64,000 bases of DNA from Bactericera cockerelli. Taxonomy: Eukaryota > Arthropoda > Insecta > Hemiptera > Triozidae. The notes beneath the pieces are model-generated. The model saw nothing but the letters and a program-made list of their open reading frames with translations. It was not told where the DNA came from and ran no database searches. A program made the position numbers and the translations under genes. Shown here piece by piece: positions 11,430 to 22,100 of the stretch (positions within the stretch are counted from its first letter, which is position 1; each line of letters starts with the position of its first letter). The stretch covers positions 16,316,564 through 16,380,563 of the forward strand of contig CM044957.1 of assembly GCA_024516035.1 (NCBI GenBank), in the 5' to 3' direction.

Positions 11430-12970
11430 AACGTATAAAGTACAACTCCTAGAAATTGTTTCAATTATGCAATGTGCTAGATTATGAGTGCATATTAGTG
11501 GAGATGATCTTTCCACTACTATCTTCATAAAAACAGTGCGTTTTCATTCATCCGTAGTGTAAAACGAGAATATAAACCTCACACACTTAGGGTGCGTTTA
11601 TCAATCAAATTAAACAGGGTGTTAAAGTTTATCCGATGATTAGTGCTGTTGGGTGTTTATGAATGGCATTTTGATCAATACTTCCAGATGCAAACCATGA
11701 GTTAATCTTTGACTAAAATTAAGCGTTAAATAAAATAAATTGATTAGTTTGACAGTAATAAATTGATAGAGCAACACTTACTACAATTAGTGCGTTTACA
11801 ATCCGGCCCAAATGAGTTTATTGAACAAAATTCAATGCCTCAGAATATAAGTTCAAAATTCAATGCCTCCCTAACTTATTGTTTTTCTTTTTCACCTTGA
11901 AATAGAATCAAGCACTGTTAAGATATAAAAGCATTATAACAGAGGTTGATTTTTTTCTTTTCGGTGTTCAAAGAAAAAATAAATTATTAGTGGGCCATAT
12001 TAATGTAAATTTCAGGCATGTGCGTATGAAATTCTGTCGACAGAAGATCCTAGTACCTACTTTTACCATAATAATCAATGATTAGAAGGTACTCGGTACC
12101 TACCAACTTAAAGGTCGAAATTTTTGAAAAATTGCATAAGGACTTAAATTATTACAAGTAGATACATACCAACAGCAAAATACTGTAGGTAGGTGTCTTC
12201 TGATGTAACTACTGCACATTTTTCTTACTTTCAGTTGTTTACATTAGATATGTAGGAACTTTTTCATAGTTTTATCCTTCACATGCCATTTCATCGGTAT
12301 AGGTATGTACAACTAAAAATAGCGCTTTCAGGATAAAAGGAAAAGGCGTTTACTCACAAAAAAATTATTATACAACTTACTTCATCAAAATGACATAATC
12401 TTTCCTTTGAAACAAAGTATCCGCAGTAAATTGTCAATATCTGATTCGAACTGGTTTCTTCTATTATCCAAAGAAAGTTGAAAATACTCTGTTAGAATCT
12501 AGGGTGAATGAAAACTAACCACTGAGCATTGAGTACCTATGTTTCAAATGAATAATTAGGTACTTAAAAACATCCGCCCAACTGAACAACATAATTATTT
12601 ATAAAAAGATATTTCTGTTAAATACACCAAAAATTAGGTGTGATACTATGAAGGATATAGGTCAATATAATAAGATAGGTGTATTAGATGTATACCCCCA
12701 AACATTTTATACGTATACATTTTGGAATTTTCAACACAAACTTCTTACCCAGTTTCCAATTTTTAATGTAAAATAATAACGGAAGAAAATACAATATTAA
12801 CAGTGGAATAGAACTCATTCGTTGATTTTATTTTTAAGTAAGGAACCAAAAATCTATGTGTGATATAGCCACTCCAAAACAACTGAAAAGATGGTTCGAA
12901 CAAAAAAAGTCGAAATGTTTTGCAAAAAAAAAAAGAAGAAAAAAATAACGAAAAACAGATGTATAATAAT
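11430..12970. other. Unrecognised AT-rich stretch
   Basis: Would be intron of the candidate gene starting at 13025. Nothing else is seen. Confidence 0.35.
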
Positions 12971-12973
12971 TAC

Positions 12974-13025
12974 CTATGAGATCGACACACAGCATTGAAT
13001 TTGTGGGCTCCCGCTCCTCGGCCAT
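12974..13025 (-). CDS. Candidate first coding exon of an unidentified gene
   Basis: An ATG at 13025 opens MAEEREPTNSMLCVDLI and runs into a good donor (CATAG|GTAATT) at 12974. It lies just downstream of the only CG-rich stretch in this part of the window. No following exon was recognised between 12973 and 1, so the gene would need a long intron. I do not recognise the protein. The reading is also open past the donor for a while, but that part is low-complexity. Confidence 0.35.
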
Positions 13026-13139
13026 CTATCCATAATTTTTGGCGTTTTTGAAGAACTAATTTTCGGCCGAAAAAAAAAGGAATTTTCTCGGGTTTAAACT
13101 ATCAACATTTCATAAGAACCATTTTTTTTCTTCTTTTTC

Positions 13140-13345
13140 TTCTTCTTTTTTGCTCGTTTTTCCGCTGCCCGTTTGTCACCCCGCTTTGTCGTTAGCTTGA
13201 CGTTATCCGCACTAGTGAGAATGGGAGCGGCTGTGGCAGGACTGGCGCTGGCAGGACGCAGGTCCGGGCTGCGCGCACTTCTCTCCCGACTGTGGAAGAG
13301 TTCACTTCGGGGTGGTGCTGCAGCGTCCAGTAGGGGGAATCGTCT
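13140..13345 (-). promoter_or_regulatory. CG-rich island, possible promoter/5' UTR
   Basis: About 200 nt rich in CpG and GC, in sharp contrast with the AT-rich flanks. It sits immediately upstream of the candidate start exon at 13025, on the same strand. A 97-codon ORF crosses it but begins inside a SINE tail and ends in poly-Lys from an A-rich run, so it is not taken as a gene. Confidence 0.35.
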
Positions 13346-13610
13346 GTGGTGAAGCAAGTGACTCTTCACAATAGTTGTGGGTAGCACAGCTTATATTATA
13401 TTTTCTCAGAAGTTAATTTTTGAAAAAGTGTGTGAAGTATAAATTCTTTGTGATGAAGCAAGATCCTTTGCACAATAGTTGTGGGTAGCACAGTATCACT
13501 AGGAGCCTCCATCACTTTTCCAACTACTTTACTTGATTCGCCTTTTTACTCTGGAAATTCCGCTACTGGTCATTACTGGTAGGGGTAAAAAACGTGAAAC
13601 TACTCATATG
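13345..13610 (-). mobile_element. SINE family D tail, duplicated
   Basis: Minus strand carries the family end (AGTGATACTGTGCTACCCAC, AACTATTGTG) twice, at 13350-13400 and 13445-13500. The head is missing. Confidence 0.65.
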
Positions 13611-14769
13611 AAATTAAGGGAAAAGACAAGTTTAGTCTTTTTTTGAGTGGGTCACTAGGTGTTTTGGGAATAGGTACACACAAGTAGGTACGTATAAACT
13701 AATAATAATGTAAAATACTACTCAAGTATATGATGTATATATGAAAAAGCTTAAGAATGACGTATTGGAGAATTTGCATTTTACTCTCTAATTAATAAAG
13801 TTTTTTCTTACAATATGAAGAGTTCCAAGATACCTGTGAAGACTGTGTACTGAGACTACTGAGTGTTAACAACTTCCTCTTATTTCATTGACCGATATTT
13901 TTTATGTAGAACCAATAATACATAACGTATTGAAAGTAGTGGGGAATTAGCTAGGGGAAGGCAGTTTGTATAATAATAATTATGAACTATTCTAGTTTTT
14001 CGTGAATATGTACCTATGGTAATAATCGAAGTGGCTCATAATTATGGTTCATTCATCCTTACAAATTTCAATGGTTGGGTGGAAGAGGTTGCCTTAAACA
14101 ATAACCCCGCCTTCTTCATGAGACATAATCTGGGCATTTATTTTTTTCTTTCTGCTAATAAATAATTTAAAATATTAGGTAATAAATTATAACATAAAAT
14201 TTCAACAACAAAAAATATTCTTCGATTTTGTATATTTTTCGTAAACATTTCAAATTTGGGTTCTATTCTAAATATTTGAAGGTTCATGATACATTCTAGA
14301 GCAATTCACGCGTGGTGGTAGTAGGCTGGTAAGAGACTGTAGTCTTGGCTTTTTTGTTCCTCGCGTAAGATTTCGCTGCAGGATTTTTTGATACGCGAAC
14401 GAAAACTTTATCCCTTACTTCCTTACACATTGTACCGAAGTGACTTGGCATTCGAAAAAGACACGGTAAATATTTTTTTTATTATCAATATTCGATTTTA
14501 GCGCTGTATCGATGAAGAAGTATCGATATCTACTCGCTGATCTAATGACTACAAGAAGGCATAGCAGCTTCGTCGATGGCTACTGTTAGCAATGTACATA
14601 AATACTTATGTACTTCATGTATAGAAATGACCCCTCATATTTGATATAAATAAATATATAAATAATTAAAAGTATTTTTCTTTTTTTATTATTAATATGA
14701 TTACTATATAACAATTTTAGTGGATAGCGCAAAATGATAGGACTTTTCCGTATCTTTCAATATACCAAT
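13611..14769. other. Intergenic AT-rich stretch
   Basis: Only a LINE scrap at 14075-14130 is recognised. Confidence 0.4.
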
Positions 14770-14965
14770 AAATTCTTATTTTTGCCTATAATTCCGCCAC
14801 TGATCGCTGCTCACAATCACTCTTTTTTCCTCACGAGGTCGAGGTATGAGTGGACCCCGAACATCCAAGTACTGAGCAGAAAATCCTGCACCGCTAGGGA
14901 TCGAACCCAGTTCACCATCTGTACAATACTTAGCGCGCCAACTCACACGGCCACGGTGACTACTA
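14770..14965 (-). mobile_element. SINE family D, head and proximal body
   Basis: Minus strand: GTCACCGTGGCCGTGTGAGT, box B GGGTTCGATCCCTAGCGG, body GGTCCACTCATACCTCGAC. Confidence 0.8.
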
Positions 14966-15507
14966 ATGCTACTATCCTAAAGAGTCTATTGTTTGTTGTA
15001 TCGGGATTTGTGAACAACTAGGAGTCAGTAGGTATAAGTTTTAATGTTCTAATTCTCAAGGAGCCTCCATGTGGTTTTCCTTAGTGCATCATATCTCGGA
15101 GGGGCAGTCTTCCCTTGTCCTCGTAATTTTATTTTTATAATTTATCCCTAAATCCCTATACAAAGTTGAAAAAAATTGAGTAAACAACCAGATGTATTGA
15201 AATATTATTATTTATTTTATGTCATGTATATAACGAAAATATCACAATTTTGAAAACAAAATGACAAGTTTCAGACGGGACATTAAGAAAAATCATTGAG
15301 GAGTCTAAATAAGCTGATTTCACTGATTGCGTTGAATAATTGATTTTAGAGTTCTTTATGCACCTAAAAAGGAGTAAAACAGTTCCACAGTAAGAGTTAA
15401 TACCTATCATAAAGTAAGTTATCAAAAGAAAGTTCAAAGCGATAAAAAAAGATTGGGATTAACGCGCGGTCTAAACTTTTTTCTTTCAAGTAGCAAATAA
15501 TTTTTAC

Positions 15508-15513
15508 TTTATT
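15508..15513 (-). promoter_or_regulatory. Candidate poly(A) signal of the zinc-finger gene
   Basis: AATAAA on the minus strand, about 335 nt past the stop codon. Another AATAAA lies at 15216-15211. If either is used, the SINE at 15812-15596 forms part of the 3' UTR. Confidence 0.35.
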
Positions 15514-15595
15514 ACTCATGAAAACTAATATTGAGCTACACTTATATAAAATTAATGTATATGTAAAAAAAAGTTGACTAGATTTTTTTTAGTTT

Positions 15596-15812
15596 TTAAT
15601 AATAATAATAATATCTCCTTATTTATACTGCACGATTAGGACTATTAAAGTCCCATTATTCCAGCAGTAAGACCAAGACATATTATTATGTGGTAAAAAT
15701 CCCAAATGGGAGGATAACTTGTCATATCCCGGCTGGGTTTCGAACCCACGAACACCGGAATCTTTGGATTCACAGAGATCCGCCTTCACCACTGAGCTAC
15801 CGGGACAGACTT
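15596..15812 (-). mobile_element. tRNA-derived SINE, family A, in the zinc-finger gene 3' UTR
   Basis: Minus strand starts GTCCCGGTAGCTCAGTGGTG and carries box B GGGTTCGAAACCCAGCCGGG. Begins 35 nt past the stop codon of exon 11, so transcripts would include it in antisense/sense with the gene (same strand). Confidence 0.85.
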
Positions 15813-15846
15813 TTTAAGGCACTTTAAACTATGTACACTTCGCAGG

Positions 15847-16100
15847 TTAGAACTGATGAAACGAATACTCTGTCGCTTGGAACATACTCATAGAGGACGC
15901 ATACATATACGAGTTAGAGCTGTTGGAATTGCCCGAGTCCAATATTATGTCAAATGAGTCCATCTTGCTGATCGGGGTAGCAGCTTGGAGGTGCACTTTG
16001 TCCAATGTATTGCTGGAGATGTCCAGCAGCAGGGGCGACGCTGACGGCTCAGGTGCTATCCCTTCCCCTTCTTGCGTGCGAGTCTCGTCTCTAATTGATT
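15847..16100 (-). CDS. Zinc-finger gene terminal coding exon 11
   Basis: Acceptor ACTGATTTTTACAG; the phase matches exon 10 (C|AA gives Gln). Encodes an 84-residue Ser/Asn-rich, fairly acidic tail ending in YSFHQF and a stop. No known domain is visible. Coding potential is supported by the frame match and by higher GC than the flanks. Confidence 0.8.
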
Positions 16101-19100
16101 CTGTAAAAATCAGTTCAATAAACTGTTTCAATGTTTTTTTAAATACTTTAATTAAATTTATTATGTCACATATTATACATTTCATCCGTTAACTATGGCT
16201 ATATTTTATGAGAAGCGAGAAACTAAAAATACCAACAATTAATTGGCCTAATATAAATGTAGCATGTGCCATATATGTATACAGTGACTTAGTAAAGTAT
16301 TTTTCGTATAGTTTTCTCTAAGTAGATATATGAAAATATTCAGGACTTGTTCTGTCAAACTGAAATTTCCAATTTTCGGGGGAGACTTTATGAACACACA
16401 CTGTACAAATTATTTTATAAAAAGTTATTCTTAAAGTTAAATTATAGTTGCAACTACTAAGATCTTCAAGAGAAAAAAAGAACAGAATTATTAATGTATG
16501 TATTGTACTTCAAGTTCCCAGTGGTTCTACCTGAAATGTACGATAGTATAGTCGCTATGTTCAAGTGAAAATTATCTTCATGGACTCATTTTTCTCTATT
16601 CACTAATACAGTAAGGAATTTCCGAGTTTGACTGTCGGCTTTAGAATGAGAAGGGGGGAGAGAGATGGAGAGAGTTTATGAAGATAAATATTGGAATATA
16701 AATAAATAGAAGAATAGTTGAAACGACTGGTTAGTGAGGATTTATTCAGGTACGAAAGATTTAATATTTTAGTAGAGCGCCGATGAAGCAAAAAAATTTT
16801 GGTTTCTAAATTTATGAAGTAATAAATAAATCTGTGTTTTTTGTGCTATTATACCTATCATAATTTAGTGGGTAACGCCAAATTATAGAACTTTTCTTTT
16901 TAATATATACTCTTGTATATCGATTGTCCATAATTCATACTGGTCGCTGCTTCCATCAAAACAGCTACTCATTTATCCTCATGAGTGGACCGTGAACATC
17001 CGAAATACAAAGCCTAAAAATTCCGACTCCGCTGGGATTCAAACCCAGATCGCCTTGTGTGCAAGCCTAGTGCGATAACCACACGGCCACGGTGACTAAG
17101 GGCCGAATTATGAAACAGGATTAGATTTAATCTAAGTGGACACTATCACTTAACTCAGGCTATAGTGCTCTATGATTGGTTGAAATTCTCAGTACAAAGC
17201 GTTCTAAGGGATAGTGTCCACTAACATTAAATCTAATTCTGTTTCACAAAACGGTCCTACAATTAATTAAGTAGGGTTATCGAGCTAATTTTATTAATTA
17301 ATGGTATTGGTATAAGTAGGGCTGTCGTCTACGAAAGCTCTTTGTCACTGCGACCTGAAAAAGATCTTTTGTCACATGCCCCTGTAACTCTAAAAGAGAT
17401 CAAAGCTATTAATGCCTTCGAGAGGAAGAGAATGCCGTTGGCATTGGCACCGCCCTTGATCAAGTTTTATTTTACTAATTTCAATATCTATGTATGTATA
17501 TATTCTATGTCATTTGTAAAACTTGATTCAACATGTTTAATAATAATTAATGTAGCTTCAGATTCAAGGGTTGGGTGGAAGAGATTGCCAAAGGCAATAA
17601 CCCCGCCCTTTAGTTAGGACTTATGTTTATATATATTTTCTATTCTTTTTCATTTTTATTGTATATATTGTTTCCATTTTTTCCATTGTTAAAATAATTA
17701 TTTATATGTACATAATGTCCATTTATACCTAATAAAGCGTTATATAATAATAATAATTTGGGTAAGTAAAGTCTTACGTTGAGAGACCCCGCCCAGCGCT
17801 ATCTTGCGTCCGGAGTACATGAAGCCCGGGTGCTTCCGCTTCATGTGCTTGTACCAGTTGGGGTAGTTGGAGAAGCAGAGGTCGCAGAACTTGCAGGTGA
17901 AGGGCCGCTCCCCCGTGTGGATGTTGTTGTGCTCCTGGGACCAAGCATAATGTAATGTAATGCCACAATTATTATTATTGTGGCTTTACACAAATAAAGC
18001 CTGGTGGTAAAGCCACCGTGCACTGGTAGTCAAGTGGTTAACGCGCTAGTCTGGTAATCCAGGTAGCGTAGGGATCCGTTGGTTCGAATCCCACCCAGTG
18101 CATGAATTTTTCCTCATTAATTTGAGTTTGTGACCACGTAATAATAAGACTCTGAGGGTTAGGTGGTAGAAAATGCTTTGAGCATTAACCTCGCCTAGTG
18201 GTTAGCTTCCACTAAAGAGTGTTATTATTATTAATATAATACTAAGGGCCGCTCCCCTGTGTGGATGTTGTTGTGCTCCTGGGACCAATCATAATTTAAT
18301 GTAATGCCACAGTTATTATTATTATAATACTAAGGGCCACTCCCCGTGTGGATGTTGTTGTGCTCCTGGGACCAAGCATAATGTAATGTAATGCCACAGT
18401 TATTATTATTATTATACTAAGGGCCACTCCCCCGTGTGGATGTTGTTGTGCTCCTGGGACCAAGCATAATGTAATGTAAAGCCACAGTTATTATTATTAT
18501 TATACTAAGGGTCACTCCCCCGTGTGGATGTTGTTGTGCTCCTGGGACCAAGCATAATGTAATGTAATGCCACAGTTATTATTATTATTATACTAAGGGC
18601 CACTCCCCCGTGTGGATGTTGTTGTGCTCCTGGGACCAAGCATAATGTAATGTAATGCCACAGTTATTATGATTATATTATATGCTTTATTAGTCTGTCC
18701 CGGTAGCTCAGTGGTAAAGGCGGCACTCTGTGAATCCACAGGTTCCAGAGGTCGTGGGTTCGAAACCCAGCCGGGACATGACAAGTTATCCTCCTATTTG
18801 GGATTTTTACCACAAATATGTCTTGGGCTTACTGCTGGAATAATGGGACTTTAATAGTCCTTATCGGGCAGTAATAAAGGATATTATTATATCTCATATT
18901 AGAAATTTATCGGAAGTAAAAAGAACAGACCACTCACTCACCTTGAGCTTGGTGATGGTGAGGAAACTCTTGGGGCAGAACTCGCACTGCAGGGGCCGAC
19001 ACAGGGCGTGGGTCTTCTCGTGCACCCTCCGCAGCTCCTGGGACCGGAAGCTCTTGGGACACTGCGGGCAGGGGAAGTCCCGGGTGGGGATGTGCCTCTG

Positions 19101-22100
19101 GAGGTGGCGGCGGAGGTGGCTGCGCTCGAAGAAGCTGGGGGGAGAGAGATCGTAGCTCAGTGGTAAGATAGTCGCTTGCCATGCGGAAGGTCAAGGGTTC
19201 GATCCCCACAATCGACAAAATATTAAAAATATTAAAATTTGGTATGCGCTCGAAGAAGCTGGGGAGAGAGATCGTATAGCTCAGTGGTAAGATACTCGCT
19301 TGACATGCGGAAGGTCAAGGGTTCGATCCCCACAGCCGACAAAATATTAAAAATATTAAAATTTGGTATGCGCTCGAAGAAGCTGGGGAGAGAGATCGTA
19401 GCGCAGTGGTAAGATACTCGCTTGCCATGCGGATGGTCAAGGGTTCAATCCCCACAGCCGACAAAATATTCTCTTAGAAGCCCTTCAAAGCTTAGGAGAA
19501 GTACCTTTGTATAAATGTTTCTTTATAAAGAAAATAAATAAATAAACAATTATTATTATGAAGAAAAAAAATTAAAATTTGGTACAGTTGTTTGTATGAG
19601 ATATAGCTTAGGGGCACGATGATAATAATGAGCGCACGATTAGCTCAATGGTAAGATACTCGCTTGCCACGTGGAAGATCCCAGGCTCGATAAACAGAGC
19701 CGACAAAAATTTGCATTAAAAAATTGGTTACAGTTTTTAGTAAGAGATCTATCTTCCGGTGCGCTCGTGTTGACCCAGCACCTAAATGGGAAGTATTATG
19801 TCAATACTCGCTCATCACAGGGCAGGCATACTACGGGATGGGCAAGCTAGAACAAAGACCACAAGCGTTTCCAGTAGCTGCTGTTTCATGGCTACGAAAT
19901 AAAAAAGGCTGTGATACTCATCTTTTAAAAACAAAAATCCCGTATCCGTATGAGAGGCGCATCATATCCAATACCCAGGCGTCTCCTATGTCCTATGATT
20001 ATAGTTTGGTTTTAATATCCTGATTTTAGTAATTCAGGACTGACGTTATTATTATTATTATTCAACAATTTAGATCAATCTTTATTTACAATTTTTTATA
20101 TACAGGTGCAGTCAAAAGGTATAGTTAATTAAATATAAACAAAGTTTGATCAAGGGTGGTTATAATGCCTTTGGCATTCTCTTCAATAGCTCCGTTCTAC
20201 TCCAATAGCTGAGAATCGTACCAGCTACCCACATTGACTCAGTAGATTTTTAATTGGTTCATTTGTACGGGTCTACACATTTGGTTCTTACTTGAGTTGA
20301 TAATGATAATAATATTATAAATTTACCGATTTCACGAGGGTCAAATTTGATGTAAAATGTGATTGAACCGACTCTGGTTTAAAGTATTTCAATTGTTTCC
20401 TAGAAACTTAATTAAGCTTGAGAAAAATATCTTTGTAAATTATAAAAAAATAAATACTTAACAAAAGAAGTTTTTAGCTATTTATAAAATATAAAAATGA
20501 TTTTCAAGTCTGAAGAACGAGGCACTGTGCCCATCACAGCTGCCGCATTTCCTCTCTGGATACACAGAGAAGTCCTCTGTTTCAAAAAGGAGGTTGACGT
20601 TTTTGAAACAGAATAAATAAATTGAAAATATTATTTATAAAATATTCAGAAGCCTTGCTCACCTTTTTCCACAGTGAGGACAAGAAAAGGGTTTGTTAGT
20701 GGTGTGTGTTTTGATATGCTGGGCCAGGTTGAACTTGACATGGAAAGACTTGGCGCAGATATCACAGATGTAAGAGTCCACAGAGTGTACACGGCGCACG
20801 TGTTCTCTCAGTGCACTGGCTGAGCTCAGCATCTTGCTGCACGTCTGACAAACACAACACAATCACAATAGTAAGTCTCTAAGTGGACGGTAACCCTTTT
20901 GATGTTGTAGCCAGCTTGGATACAGCTGTGATAGCCCATTTTACTATTACTTCCGAGAAATTTCTAATATTAGAAATCGGAAGTATTGTGTTCGTTTTTG
21001 TAAAAAAAAATATTTTTTTGCTCCGATTTCAATTTTTTTCATATTTCTGGACGTTTCATAACCTCCTGAGCAAATTTGGTTTTGTGTCTGTCTGTCGGTC
21101 CGTCGGTCTGTCGGTCTGTCTGTCGGTCTGTTAAAACGATTCCTTGTAACGCGCAAATCTCGGAAACTACTCTACCGATTTTGATGAAATTTTGCACACA
21201 TCTAGGAGACATTCTGCAGTTGGTCCCATTTTAAATTCATCGAATTCGTACTAGCGGTTCTTGGTGAAAGAGACCATGCGCCTGACCACTAACTTTTTAC
21301 TTAAACGCTGATATCTCATGAACGGTACACTCGATTTTGATGAAATTTTGTATGGTTATGCATATTATTATTTTACATAGGCTTTTTATATTTATTTTTA
21401 AATTAATAATGATTTGACTCTGATATTTAAGAAAATCCGAAATTTTGGACAAAGAAGTCAAAAAATAAGGATCACGACTTGCTGATACAGAATTTTTTGT
21501 AGAATCTAGAATGTATAAAAAACAATATTCTACCATATAAAACAAATTTGAAGAAAATCGGTTGAGCCGTTTTAGAGATACAAGTAATTTTCTAAAAAAA
21601 TCTCAAATTTGGCACGTGTTTACAATGTGAAGCAATCACGAGGAAGTATTGTGTCCATAATTGGCAGTGTTTTTTTTTTGTTGTTGTGGAAAGCAGAAAA
21701 AAGAAGGTCCATCCTGACCTGAGGTGTGGGATTTCCACCATCTAGAAACCCACTTTCTCAAATAGCTAACCACACTTGGAACTGAAAAATATAATTATTT
21801 CAAGGCCATTTTTTACTACTTGGTTTACGCTAAATTTTAAATTCATTTTAAATTTTTAATACCTCTGTTGACTTGAGTCTTGAATTTTGCGTTTTGTTTT
21901 AAATGTGTCTTTCTTTTTGAACCGCCCTAAGTGTTCGAAATTTGTTTGTTTTTTTTCAGTGACCAGACAGATCTTCCCATTCTCTACCTATGAAAGTACA
22001 TACATACAAATGGAATCAGTGTTGCAGCACAAACCTGGCACACGAACAAACTGGAGCCCGTCTGTTTGCATGGCAGATGCGTATGCAGCTGATTCTTCGA

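Noticed and set aside
13094..13387. 97-codon ORF with a poly-Lys end
   Set aside because: Starts in a SINE tail and ends in an A-rich run; better explained as 5' UTR/promoter sequence.
18693..18778. Functional tRNA gene
   Set aside because: Acceptor stem and boxes A/B are good, but the anticodon arm is too short and the head continues into a SINE body with three sister copies.
19148..19465. Cluster of three tRNA-Gly genes
   Set aside because: The units are part of an exact 124-bp tandem repeat with exon 9 sequence, and the acceptor stems are poorly paired; they are SINE heads copied with the splice acceptor.
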